Part shown: piece by piece, positions 46,397 through 58,214 of the stretch
Numbering within the stretch: the first letter of the stretch is position 1
How the letters are laid out: every line of letters begins with the position of its first letter
NCBI GenBank assembly: GCA_036417435.1
Contig: CM070903.1
Location: forward strand, 89,673,001-89,737,000
Source: Inia geoffrensis
Lineage: Eukaryota > Chordata > Mammalia > Artiodactyla > Iniidae
Direction: 5' to 3'
Length of the DNA: 64,000 nt
Program-made: the position numbers and the translations under genes
Notes under the pieces: generated by a model
Databases searched by the model: none
Told to the model about the DNA's origin: nothing
Seen by the model: only the letters and a program-made list of their open reading frames with translations

Positions 46397-47339
46397 CAGT
46401 TGACCCTGGAACAATGCAGGGGTTAGGGGTGCTGACTCCTGTACAGTTGAAAGTCCACATATAACTTTTGAGTCCCCCCAGACTTAACCATTAATAGCCT
46501 ACGATTGACTGGAAACCATAATGATAACATAAACACACTATTAACACATATTTTATATGTTATATGTATTATATACTGTATTCTTATAATAAAGTAAGCT
46601 AGAGAAAAGAAAATGTTATTAAGAAAATCATAAAGAAAATACATTTACAATACTGTATGGTATTTATTGATATAAGTTTACATCATCTGTTTATAAGATG
46701 AATTGTCTGTCAATACTTACATCAATATCATCTTACATGGTACAAACATTATAGATGTTATACGCACTACTAACACTAGACATCAAAAATGAAAAGATAA
46801 TATGAAAAAGAAATTCATGTTTATTTACAGGTATAAGATTCATGCATTGACAGTGAAGAAACAGCAATGTGATTATTTTATGGTAGCCTAGCCTATACAT
46901 GAATGAATGAGTTGTTATAAAATTTTTATGGAATACAGTATTAGAAATATTGTTACATTAAAAAAAAAACCCACTTACCTATAATGATAGGCTGATATTT
47001 AGTCTCTCCATTGCAGGAGAGAGAAGCATGCTGTACAGTAATGTAATTCTTTGAAAGCAAAATTACAAAACAGTAAGAAAAATAACACATTACTAATTTA
47101 TGTTAAATATCACTCACCTTACACCTATGGAAGGATAGGCTATCCACTCCAATGCACATCTTGCGCACAGTGTTCTGTATGATGAATACTTAGATGATGA
47201 TGATGATGCAAAAATGCCTCATACTGCTCTTGCCATACAGTTATTAGATTTTCACATGAAGACACACATATACATGACATAATTTTATGAACTGTATGGC
47301 ATGATAATTGTTTATTATTCAGTAAGTGGAAGTGGATCA

Positions 47340-49271
47340 TCATAAAGGTCTTCAACCTCATCACCTTCATTTTGAGTAGGCTGAGGAGGACGAGGGAGAG
47401 GAGGGGTTGGTCTTGCTGTCTCAGGGGTGGCAGAGTGGAAGAGGTGGGAAGGAAGGCAGGAGAGGCAGGCACACTTGGTATAACTTTACGGAAATAGATT
47501 GTAATTTCTGTCTGACTTTTTGCTTTTTCAGTTCTCTAAAAATGTCTCTCGATGGTACCAATTCTCTTTCCATTATTTGCTTTAGTTGCAGTGCCCATAT
47601 CACAGAAGGGCCCATGTCATAAAAAAAGTCAAAAGCAGTCTTGAATAATTGGAGCCCTTCTGCCTGATTGTCTAATGTCAATTTGTTTTCCGGCACTTCT
47701 TCTTCTACATCTTCTTCCTCATTGTCTGGCACTGGTTCAGAAGCCCTCACCTCCATCAAATCATCTTCTATTAATCCCACTAGAGTGATTTCTATTTGAT
47801 CTTGAATTTCTCCAAGATGCATATCTTGAAACCCTTCCCTCCAACACACACTTTTTTTTTTTTTTTATATACCGTATCCACAATCTCTTTCATGAGCTCC
47901 TTGATTGGCTCTGCCATAAATCTTGTGAAGTCATGCACAACATCTGGACACAGTTTTCTCCAGCAGAAATTTATTGTTTTAGGCTTGATGGCTTTCACAG
48001 CTTTTTCTATAAAAATGATGGCATCTTCAGTGATGGTGTAATCCTTTCAGAATTTCATATATTCTCTCTGTCAGTGTTCTCTTCCATAACATTGACAATC
48101 TTTTCCAGAGGGTACCATGTGTAGTGAGCCTTAAAGGTCCTTATGACCCCCTGATCTAGAGGCTAAATGAGAGATTGTTTTGGGGGCAAGTAGACCACTT
48201 TGATGGCTTTCATGTTGAACTCATGGGATTCTGGATGGCCAGGGGCATTGTCCAATATCAAAAGAACTTTAAAGGGCAGTGCCTTACTGGCAAGATGCTT
48301 CCTGACTTCAAAGACAAAGCATTAATGGAACCATTGGAGAAAAAGGGTTCTCATTGTCCAGGCCTTCTTGTTGTACAACCAATAGACTCTCAGCTGTTGT
48401 TTAATTTTTTTTCCTTCAAGGCTCAGGCGTTAGTTAGCAGCTTTATAGATAAGGGTGGTCTGGGTCGTAAACCTAACCGTATGTTCACAAAACAGCCAAG
48501 TTAGCCTATCCCTTCCTGCCTTAAATCCTGGTGTGCACTTCTCTTCCTTACTAACAAATGTCCTTGTGGCAATTTTTTTTCCAGAATAGGGAGCTTTCAT
48601 CTGCATTATACATATTATTGTATATATACATGTTATTGTTATATACATATTATTGTATATATGTCAATCCCAATCTCCCAATTCATCCCACCACCACCTG
48701 CCCTCCCCCCCCACCCCCGCTTTCCCCTCTTGTCCTCAATAATTTTTTTAATGGTGTCTGGGGACTCTTCTGCTGCCTCTTAGTCGACAGAAGATGCTTC
48801 TATTATCTTGACATTTTTTAAGCCAACCCTCTTTCTAAAATGATCAAACCATCCTTTGGTAGAATTAAATTCCCCAGCTTTATATCCTTCTCTTTCCTTT
48901 TGCTGTTTGTCATATAATGACTTCACTTTTTCTCAAATTATATTAGAGTCCATAGGTATGCCTTTCTTATAGCAATCCTGCCCACACATAAATGTTGCAC
49001 TTTCAATACAAGATAAAAATGTATTTCACAAAAAATGCAAAGTTTTCACACCTGCTGGAGTAGCTACAGTGATGGCTTCATGAATTTCCTTTTCTTTTTT
49101 TACAGTGGTCCTCACACTGGATTTATTTATCTTGAAATGGTGGGCAAATGCAACTGCAGACCTCTATCTATATTACATATCAAGCAACTCAACTTTTCCT
49201 TGTAATGTCATGACTTTTCTCTGCTTTTTGGGAACACTGGCATCACTAGTGGCACTTCGTATGGGTCCCAT
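47340..49271 (-). pseudogene. Tigger transposase pseudogene
   Basis: The protein family cuts and pastes its own element; it has an amino-terminal CENP-B-type helix-turn-helix DNA-binding region and a DDE catalytic domain. Here the aligned start is the ATG at 49271-49269 (MGPIRSATSDASVPKKQRKV), and a TAA-type stop follows within about 35 codons. The carboxy-terminal part is the best kept: 47792-47998 (RKLCPDVVHDFTRFMAEPI) and 47421-47849 (acidic linker DNEEEDVEEEVPENKLTLDN, then FKTAFDFFYDMG), with a proline-rich tail at 47340-47472. Many frame changes and the insert at 48604-48735 break it. It cannot encode a working transposase. Confidence 0.85.
48604..48735. repeat. Insertion inside the Tigger transposase gene
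   Basis: Between Tigger text 'gagctttcatctgcattata' and 'tcaataatttttttaatgg' lie about 130 bp made of (TA/TTATTG)-rich units and 'gtcaatcccaatctcccaattcatcccacc', then a C-run at 48702-48716. The second half resembles a fragment of an L1 3'UTR in minus orientation. The origin is uncertain. Confidence 0.5.
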
Positions 49272-49879
49272 GGTGTTATTCAAGATTTATGGTATTGCAC
49301 CAAACATAATGAAAAATATGCAAGAACCATGAGAGATCACTTTTTACTACCATATGCAATTTTCTGGAGAAACAAACTGCTCACATGGAGATTGTTAGCA
49401 TCACACCACGTTATAAGCAGTTACTCCCAAAACTTGAGCTCACCACAATAGCAACAGAAGGTGGCTACAAAATTATTACAGTGGTACAGTATGGACTACA
49501 GTTACTTTATGCAGCTATGATTTAATACTGCATCTTTACACTTGTTTACACTTCTCTTGAGTGTTAATGGCATCACGTACAGTCTGTGTTTGTGTTCCTA
49601 TTTTGATAAAGTTTAACTTTTTATAACAGATTTGTGTATATTTTATGGTAGCAAATGATAAAACAGACTAATATCTACATATATTTTATGCATTCATGGC
49701 ATACCTAACATTTTCTTAATTTTTTTATATTTCTAGACTACACCAATTCATCTATGAGTTTTTTCTTAAGTTGTTGCAAATGTCCAAAAATGTTTCCAAT
49801 GAATTTATTGAAAAAAATTCACATATTAGTGGACCTATGCAGTTCAAGCCCATGTTGTTCAAGGGCCAACTGTATGTTT

Positions 49880-50820
49880 TTACTATAAGTGTTTGGAAAT
49901 TTTATATAAATACAGTTATGTTTTTGTTTAACATTATGCTTGTGAGATACACCTATGTTGATCTATAAAAGCACCTGTTTTAATTTTCACTGTCATATAA
50001 TTTTTTTTAATTTTTAAAATTTTTTTGCGGCATGCGGGCCTCTCACTGTTGTGGCCTCTCCCGTTGTGGAGCACAGGCTCCAGACGCAGAGGCTCAGCAG
50101 CCATGGCTCACGGGTCCAGCCGCTCCACGGCATGTGGGATCTTCCCGGACCAGGGCACAAACCCATGTCCCCTGCATTGGCAGGCGGACTCTCAACCACT
50201 GCGCCACCAGGGAAGCCCTGTCATATAATTTTTTGTGTGAAGATACCATAATAGATTAATCCACTTCAATGATGTTTTTCTATTATCAACAATCTTGTAA
50301 TAATTATTCTTAGGCATATGACTTTATGCATTTGTAGAAGAATTTTTCTAGGTATACGTCTGTAAATAAAATTGCTAAAGAGTAGCATATTTGCATCTTT
50401 AATATTGCAAAACTGCTATCTGATGTGGTTTTACCAATTTACCTCTCACAGCAATATCTTAGTTCCATTAATCTTCATCCTTACTAAAATATGGTATTGT
50501 CAGGTATTTTAATTTTTGCTAATCTGATGGGAATAAAATGTTATCTTACTGTGGTCTAATTTGAATCTCCTTGATTATTAATAAATAACATATATTTGCC
50601 CTTTATTGACCATTTTTTATTTTTTCTTCTATGAATATCTGTTCATATCTTTTCCTTTGAACTGTTTTTCTTTTACTTGCTGATTTTAAGGAATAGGTTT
50701 AGTTTTCTTCTCTTAGTTTGTGAATTACCTTTTATGTATTTTATAATATTTTTGATGCAAAAACATTCTAATTTAAATGCTTGTTTATCTATTATTTCTC
50801 AATTCATTTCATTTTTAGTG
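49880..50820 (-). mobile_element. Old L1M ORF2 3' fragment, split by a SINE
   Basis: Minus-strand L1 text: 'aaactgctatctgatgtggttttaccaatttacctctcacagcaatatc', 'tttgctaatctgatgggaataaaatgttatcttactgtggtctaatttgaatctcc', 'gaccattttttattttttcttc'. It is old (heavy decay). The SINE at 50007-50217 sits near its left side. The edge at 49880 is approximate. Confidence 0.65.
50007..50217 (-). mobile_element. CHR-type SINE
   Basis: Minus-strand copy: T-run, 'tgcggcatgcgggcctctcactgttgtgg' through 'ccatggctcacgggtccagccgc' to 'caccactgcgccaccagggaagcc' at the head. The tRNA-like head includes a B box in reverse. A 17-bp duplication CTGTCATATAATTTTTT lies at 49990-50006 and 50218-50234. It keeps high similarity to the copy at 15589, so it is relatively young. 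The three open frames of 61-75 codons across it are incidental. Confidence 0.95.
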
Positions 50821-51365
50821 CTGTGTCTCATTTTAAAACAAGACATATGTTTTCATTTGAAAGGTAGAAAATTTCCATCCCTTCTCGTATGCTTTTAATC
50901 TGGCTGGTATTGATGTGTGTGTGTGTGAGAGATTTGGGAGAATCCAAATATATATATATTTTCCATTAGTTTTTGTAAATTATTAAATTATTTGTAAATG
51001 TGTTGTCCTTAACCAAAAGTTAGGAAAATTACCATTGTATCACTAGAATTTTAGTGTATATGCTGATGGAGCACACACAATTTTAAAATGAAATAAAACA
51101 CAAATGTATTAAATGTGGGTGGAAATTTCTAAAATCATGTTGGTAAATGGATGAATATTTTAGTGAGGAAAACTCTACTTTCACTCAAAATATTTTCTCT
51201 AGTTGGAGTTAAAACTAACATGAAACGTAGAAGCTTTGAAATTTAGACCATTTCTTCCCTACCCTTCTGATGTCCATTATAAATTTGCTTTAAATAGTCA
51301 TGTGTATTTTAAAGAAATTAAGCTAAAGAAATAGCCTGTTATTTACTAAGATATCTACCATTTCT
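50821..51365. other. Unrecognised AT-rich sequence
   Basis: Includes a short (TG)n at 50914-50928 and a TA run at 50948-50960. No gene. Confidence 0.45.
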
Positions 51366-51369
51366 GGTG

Positions 51370-52920
51370 CTCTTCATTTATTCCTTAAGATCTGAGTTTC
51401 TCCTCAGCTTCATATCCTTTCAGCCTGAAGAACTTGCTTTTAAAATTTCTTCCAGTATAGGTTTACTGGTCATTCATTCTCTTAGTTTTCCTTTATATAA
51501 AATGTGTTTGTCTTTCATTCTTGGGAGATATTTTTGCTGGATATAGAATTCTGCATTTGTTGTTGTTTTGTTTGTTTGTTTTGCTTTGATAAGCTAAAGA
51601 TATTGTTCAATGTCTTCGTCCTCCAAAGTTTCTGATGAAAATTCTATGGTATTTTTAACCACGATTCCTTGTTTGTATGCATGTTTTCGGCTCTCAAGAT
51701 TTATTTTCTTATCTTTCATTTGCCACCAGTTTGACTATGATGTACTTGGCAGGTGGGGATTGGTGGGTGTTTTTTTTTTTGTACTCATTCTGCTTGGAAT
51801 TTGCTGAGCTTCTAGAATCTGCCATTCACCAAATTTTTGAACTTTTCAATCATTATTTTTTAGACTTTTTTTCTGTCCACTTGAGTCTCCTTTGCTTTGG
51901 GGACTAAAACTTCACATATATTAGATATTTTGATCTGCTACAGTTCTTTGTGTGTCTGTTTATTTTTATTTTTAACCTATTTTCTCTCTTTTCTTTAGAT
52001 TGAATAACTTCTATTGCCTTATCTTCAAGTTCACTGAATTTTTTTCTCTGTAATCTTCATTCTATTATTAAGTTCAATTAGTGACATTTGAATTTCTAAG
52101 TTATATTTTGCTTTTAAGATTTCTATTTAGTTGTTTTTTATGTATTCTATTTCTCTGCTAATATTTCCTATCTTTGCATTTATTACAAGAGTATTTTCTT
52201 TTACCTCATTGAATATATATTTATATCACCTGCTTTAAAGTCATTGTCTGATAATTCCAACTGTGAATCATCTCAGGATTGGGCCCTGTTGATTGTTTTT
52301 ACCCATGAAAATGGCTCATATTTTCTTGGTTATCTGTATGTAACATAATTTGGATTGCATCTTAAACATTGTAAATGTAAGCTCTAGATACTGCTATATT
52401 CCTTAAAGTATATTGGTGTTTTTGTTGTTGCAGGTAATTAAGTTGGTCAGATTCAAACTGCAAACTCTGGCTCAACCATGGTGGGTGACATCTCAAATCT
52501 AATTTTAATTCTTTTATATTTGGCTGGTCTGCTGGTAGCTTTCCCCATGCATACATAGTTCAGGATCTTCCAGAGATGTGGGCAGGGTTTATTCACACAA
52601 TTTGAAGATTCCCTTGTCCAGCTCTCTCTTTTCCATGATTCTCTCCGATTCTCCATCATCTCTGGTTTCTGGCTTTATTCCCTGATTTCTCAGGACATAA
52701 AGACAGTGGACTTTCTATCAGAATATTAGAATTTTAGCCACTCCTCATTGAGCCAAATCCATAGGGACAGAAAAAATACACAGTATTATTTCCATTTTTC
52801 TAGTGACAACTTCTTTTCAGAATCTGCTTGCCTTATTTCTTCCCCAGAGCCCTCAAGATATTGCTTTTAGTATTTTGTCCAGAGTTTATAGTTGTTATTA
52901 GCAGAGGGGCATCAACATTT
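51370..52920 (-). mobile_element. Old L1M/HAL1 fragment, ORF1 region
   Basis: Minus-strand old L1 ORF1-region text: 'ttctcctcagcttcatatcctttcagcctgaag', 'gaaaattctatggtatttttaacc', 'catttgccaccagtttgactatgatgtacttggcagg', 'tgcttggaatttgctgagcttctagaatctg', 'gtctgataattccaactgtgaatcatctcaggattgggccctgttgattg'. It parallels the pieces at 57180-57851 and 63598-64000. No open frame. Confidence 0.65.
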
Positions 52921-53239
52921 TTTCTATGGAATAATGAAGTATTGGTAGGGTATAACTTTTTTTAAATGAACAAATAAAAATGATTAATTCTTATAACTTA
53001 TTCTCTCTAGATAAGAATATAGCCATTTTAGGAAGCTATTTATTTAATCTGGCAAATGCTACATTTTTCAACACATGTCAGAACTTCTTTTGAAATTGCC
53101 TTAAGAGCCTGTAATATATTTTTTAATTTACTAAGAACTGACACTTATCTAAATAGTGAGTGGCATCTCTGTCAAGAGGAAATTTGATATTTTTATACAG
53201 GCAAAATAAATTTGGGGAGATTAAGTCAAACAAATAAGA

Positions 53240-53612
53240 TGGCTAGTATGAACTGTGGTCCCCTAAAATTCATTTTACAGTCCTAACCCCCCCGTGTAAC
53301 TATATTTGGTGGTAGGACCTTTAAGGAGGTAATTAATATTAAATGATGTTATAAGAGTGGAGTCCTAATCTGAGTAGAAGAGGAAGAGACACCAGAGTTC
53401 ACTCTCTGTGCACACACAGAGGAAAGGCCATGTGAGAACACAGTAAGAAGGTGACCATCTACAAAGCAGGAAGAGAGGCCTCACTAGAAACCAACCCTGC
53501 TGGAACCTTGATCTTTGACTGCCAGCCTCTAGAACTGTGAGAAAATAACTTCTGTTGTTTAAGCTACCCAGTCTGTGCTATTTTGTTATGGCAGCATTAG
53601 CACACTAGTACA
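53240..53612 (+). mobile_element. Solo LTR of MaLR type (MLT1/MST-like)
   Basis: From 'tggctagtatgaactgtggtcccctaaaattcat', through 'cagtcctaacccccccgtgtaac', 'aggaggtaattaat', 'aggaaaggccatgtgagaacacagtaagaaggtgaccatctac', 'cctcactagaaaccaaccctgctggaaccttgatcttt' and 'agcctctagaactgtgagaaaataacttctgttgtttaagctacccagtctgtgctattttgttatggcagcattagcacactagtaca'. The order and the TG...CA ends match a mammalian-apparent LTR retrotransposon. No internal region remains. A 5-bp target duplication is not evident. Confidence 0.85.
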
Positions 53613-55790
53613 ATAACATAACTTGCTTATACCATGTTTCGAGGGTAAAAATGCTGTAAATACATAAAACAATGAAAAAAAGGAATTTGGGGAAAGAGAG
53701 AAATAAGTTCAAAAGCATTTTGTACAATGGCAACATGCTTAGAGTCAGCAGCATGTCCCAATGTAGTTCCATTTAAGAGGAGCAATCTCCATGATGACCA
53801 TCTGGGCTCTGGGAAGGAAACAGTTTCATGATTTTAAAGCTATATCTTGTACATTATTTACCCTTTTGATAACACTATGTTAGACTACTCCAAAATTACA
53901 CGCCTCAAATTTGTTTTAGAATATAGAATGCTCAAAAAAGCATTTTGCAAGCTTTCAGTATGTATGTGTTTCTATTTTAAGCAGATATTTATTACCATGT
54001 TTAGGAACACTTTGACCTTAGAGTGAGAAGATATTATTTATTTGGTTTAAATCTGCAGGACTGTCATGAATCCACAAGAGAAGTTACTTACAGAGCTTAG
54101 GAGAGATAAAAAAATAATCACTCATTACTCTGCCACCTAGCAGCTGTGGCCCGGTGGTGAGGGTTTATATGTGTGCATGTGTGTTTAAATTTGCTAAAGG
54201 AATGGAACAGTAAATCACCAACAATAACAGGCAGATCAATACTCTCTCTCACCTCTTTTGTGAGATCTGGAGCATGGCCTGAATCTGTCAGACAGAATTA
54301 AAGGGCTCAGGATGTCAGGGAGAATGCCAACAAATAGACCTGCCATGCTGTCCATTAACAAAAGCCCCCAATCACCACCATTGCCATTGTTACCACTTTA
54401 AAAGGGTGACATTTTGGGAACAGCCACTTTTAAATGAACGGTGGTCTGGATATTCACAGCAGAGATTACTTGCATTTCTAACAAATAAAGTATACACCAA
54501 TTCTGTGATAACACTGAATAAACTCTGCAGAAAAGAGGAATCATTGTGTTTTACCATGATGGGGGAAATGCCACTTAATCAAAAAACAGATAGGGGAGGG
54601 TACTGTGAGACTCACGAACACAGATCATGGTTGGCTTGAAAGTTTCCATCACGTGCACAGTCCTTCCTTTGGCAAAGGCTAATGCCTAAGGCTTTCTGGG
54701 TTCTTTTGCCTTTGTACAACTACAACACATCATGCATCTGGCCAATTGTGCAGTGGGACACCACAGGGAGGGTTTCCATCCCAGCACCAGCTGGTGATGA
54801 TTTTATGGCTACCAGCATGAGGACTGAGAGCTTCCATAAATTCACATCCAGCTAGTGTACCCACAGACGCCATCCTTATGCATATCTTGAAAATTTACTA
54901 AATTTTAGCCTGAGCAATATCCTGCAGCAGTGAATTCTGAAAGCTGATTATGCACCACATAAAAAGTCTTTTTATCCATTTTCAATATGCTGCTTTTTGA
55001 ATTCCATCCAGTTTCTGCTTTTTCTCAAATTAAGGTGAATGGTGGTATGGTATATAATTAGGCCGTGTTGTACTGTTTATTACTACATTCACCTTAATCT
55101 CATTATCTCTGCAGACATGCTAGGTCAATTCCAGCAACATTTGAACAGAAGATGTGGTTAATTTTAAATGAACTGAATAGAACTAATAATATGTTTGATT
55201 GAGATAAACTCCAAATTGAAAGAAATTGTCATAGCAACTTTATTCTGTTATTAACATTGGCAGGAGGGAAGTAGGTATTTTACAGGTGTAATACTGGGGC
55301 CAGGGTGTCTCTCTGTATTTGTGAAAAGCTGTGAAGACATGGGAAAATATCTATAGATACTTTATGCACTTTGCATTAGTTGTAGGTGAATAATAGATTG
55401 TAAATTTTCAGTTGTGTGATTGTGAGCCTTCCAAAGGATAAATTTGTAGCAGACGTTTGTGATAGGTCAAGAGTTTGTAGTCAGCAAGTTCTAATACTTG
55501 GCACTTCTAAAACAGAATGTTAGCAAGGAAATAATTGGAAGTATTTTAGAGAACTGCAGTCTGAAAAATATAGTAAATGTCTATACACTCCCATAATGGA
55601 AATAGAATATAGATTGTTCTACTGAAAAATGAAAGGAATGTTTTACAGATAATAAGCATTGTATTTACTACAGATATTAAATACATATAATCTAGGGTTT
55701 AACATATCCTTCTTTCATTTATAATAACATTTTAGATCATAAGCTTGTGAATAAACTACGTTACAGATCTGTAGAGTCCCAGTGCCCTGA
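53613..55790. other. Unrecognised sequence, no gene
   Basis: Over 2 kb of mostly non-repeat DNA. The 77-codon frame at 54406-54639 has no family match and no exon signals. Confidence 0.5.
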
Positions 55791-56390
55791 TTTCTGCACT
55801 GGTTTGCTCCATTATCCAACAATTTTCAGGGACCCTTAAGCTCATTCTCTCTCTTTCTCTTTCTCTCCGCTCCCCACTTTCTTCTCTGGTGTAGGCTACG
55901 CAAGAGATTACTGAAATACACACCGCCTCTTTATCCCTTCTTGTTGGGTTTGCTAATCTACCTGCTTTTCTATATGGACTCTGAACTGGCCACATCCTCA
56001 GACTGCAGACTGGTTTCTATTCTAACGCAAAGCACATATGAAGTCTTTGTTGAGGAAACTCACCCTCAACATCTCCTTGCCTCTCCTTGCCCCCTCCTTG
56101 TGATTTTTATTCTTTTCTTGTTTCTGGCTTTCCCCTTGAATATATGACCACCTATCCTGTTTTATCCATCTGATTTTCCTTTGCTTATATATTTTTGGTC
56201 CATGACTGACAGTTTTCTGCTTTCCCTAAATCATGAGTGTCCTAACTCTTACATTACTAGCAGTATATGCCTGCATTTTTGATTCCCTGTCTAGTTGCTG
56301 ACCCACTGTTGCATCTGACTCCAACTTCCAACTCACACCCCATTACTCAGTTGCAGCTCACAGATGGGCACACTGTTGGTTTTACTAGGA
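55791..56390. other. Unrecognised pyrimidine-rich sequence
   Basis: A pyrimidine run at 55840-55880 ('ctctctctttctctttctctcc') and short open frames on both strands (55756-55995, 55941-56147) that overlap and look accidental. Confidence 0.4.
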
Positions 56391-56800
56391 ATCAAGTTTA
56401 TTTTTTTATACCTTTCTTCTTTTTTTTTAATTATAAAATAATACATGTTTCTTGTGAAATATTTGCAAATTACCCATAAAGTAGAAAGAATCAGAGCTAA
56501 ACAAAGCTAAACAATAAATCCACAACCCAGAGACAAGCAGTATGGACATTTTGGCATTTTCTTTCCAGTTTTTTTTTTAACATAATTCAGACAATGTTAA
56601 TGGGATTTTTTAAAAAAATTCAACTTTATGCCATAAACATTTTCATATATCATGAAAAAACCTTGACACACATGACTTTTTAGTGGTAGGTTGTTTCACT
56701 TTGTAAATCTCCCATAGTCATTGTAAATCTCCCAGAATCATGCCTGGACTTCTGCCATTAATATTATGCCTAAAAATATTGTATAGGTAAAGCTCTGATG
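56390..56800 (+). repeat. Ancient interspersed repeat (family unsure)
   Basis: 'taatacatgtttcttgtgaaatatttgcaaattacccataaagtagaaagaatc', 'atccacaacccagagacaagcagtatggacattttggcattttctttccag' and 'aacattttcatatatcatg' follow a very common old mammalian repeat order. I do not recall the family name with certainty. Confidence 0.5.
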
Positions 56801-57179
56801 AATATCCTGTGTGTAAATACTTGGCTGCATTTCATATAATTTTCTTGGACTAAATTAATCAAATTGAAATGATTGTGTTAAAGCACATAAATATTTTAGA
56901 GGCTTTTGAAATACACAGCTATATTATAAAAATGGAGCAGAACTAGGATTAGAGAACTACTCCTATTAGATAGATGAAAGTGCGTGTATAGTTTGGGAAG
57001 CAGAGTAGGTGCAGAAACATGGGCTTTTTTATCGGTACTACATACGGGAGAAACATAGTTTGTGCAAGTTCAAATTCAGATATGACTGTATCATAATATA
57101 TGCATATTACCCTATGATAATATGTGCCACAATAATATGCATCATTCTCAATTTTATTTTATGACTCATGGTGAAATTT

Positions 57180-57849
57180 CCTCTCATATCTCATCTTTGT
57201 CTGTAATGTTTGATTGCAGCATACAATCTTGAGTGTCCAATATTTTCTCCATTATCACCTCTATGACTCTGTTAAATTATTGTATTTTCTTTTATTCTCA
57301 CTCCCATGTCTGTTTCTGGACCATCTTCTGCACATGTCAGCTCTCTTTGGTTCTCAGTTTTTTTCTGATAAGAAGATAGTATTTGATTGAACTTTTGTTT
57401 TTCTGTATTCAGTGTGTCATTTCTCTCTGGCTGCTTTCAAGGTTTTGCTTTTTCTTTATCTTTTGTCATTAGCAGTATGACTGATGTACTTGGAGGCATT
57501 TGTTGGTACTTAACTCTGCTTAAATCTTTATAAATATGTCTTTCACCAAATTTGGGAGATCTTTGGCTCTTATATCTTCCAACATTTTACCTGAAAGTCC
57601 CTCTAGGACTCCAATAATATGTATTTCATACATTTTGGTATTCTCGCATAGACTCCTGAGAAACTATTAACTTATTAATCTTTTTTCTCTTGCACTTCTT
57701 CATATCAGATCATTTCTATTGGCATATATTTGACTTCAATGACACTTTCTTTAGAAATTTTTATTCTGCTATTAAGCACATTCATTGAATGTTTTATATT
57801 AGATACTGTGTTGCTGGTTTTATTTCAGAAATTCCATTTGGTTCTTTTT
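57180..57849 (-). mobile_element. Old L1M/HAL1, left part (split by young L1)
   Basis: Minus-strand old L1 ORF1-region text: 'ttctctctggctgctttcaaggttttgc', 'cattagcagtatgactgatgtacttgg', 'caaatttgggagatctttggctcttatatcttccaac', 'aggactccaataatatg', ending 'cagaaattccatttggttcttttt'. Its continuation 'tatatgtctatttctctgctgag' is found at 63603, on the other side of the young L1. Confidence 0.65.
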
Positions 57850-58214
57850 TATAACATCTTTATTGGAATATAATTGCTTTCCAATGGTGTGTTAGTTTCT
57901 GCTTTACAACAAAGTGAATCAACTATACGTATACATATATCCCCATATACCCTCCCTCTTGCATCTCCTTCCCACCCTCCCTATCTACCCCTCTAGGTGG
58001 ACACAAAGCACCGAGCTGATCTCCCAGTATTATGCAGCTGCTTCCCACTAGCTATCTGTTTTATATTTGGTGGTGTATATATGTCCATGCCACTCTCTCA
58101 CTTCGTCCCAGGTTACCTGTCCCCCTCCCCACGTCCTCAAGTCCATTCTCTATATCTGCGTCTTTATTGCTGTCCTGCCCGTAGATTCTACAGAACCATT
58201 TTTTTCCCTTGGAT

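Larger units (their letters stand above)
46397..49872 (-). mobile_element. Tigger2-like DNA transposon (pogo, Tc1/mariner superfamily)
   Basis: Left end CAGTTGACCCTGGAACAATG and right end (reverse complement) CAGTTGGCCCTTGAACAACA are terminal inverted repeats of the Tigger type. A TA dinucleotide flanks each end (46395-46396 and 49873-49874). The right terminus continues as the MER28/Tigger2 sequence and the left as the matching other end ('ggggttaggggtgctgactcctgtac'). It is about 3.48 kb, longer than the 2.7 kb I recall for Tigger2, so it carries insertions. One is at about 48604-48735. The transposase gene is on the minus strand and broken. Confidence 0.9.

Noticed and set aside
47421..47849. 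142-codon acidic protein as a host gene
   Set aside because: It is the carboxy-terminal part of a decayed Tigger transposase inside a transposon with visible inverted ends.
53240..53612. Exon with AATAAA and conserved text
   Set aside because: The whole span reads as a MaLR-type LTR with TG...CA ends.
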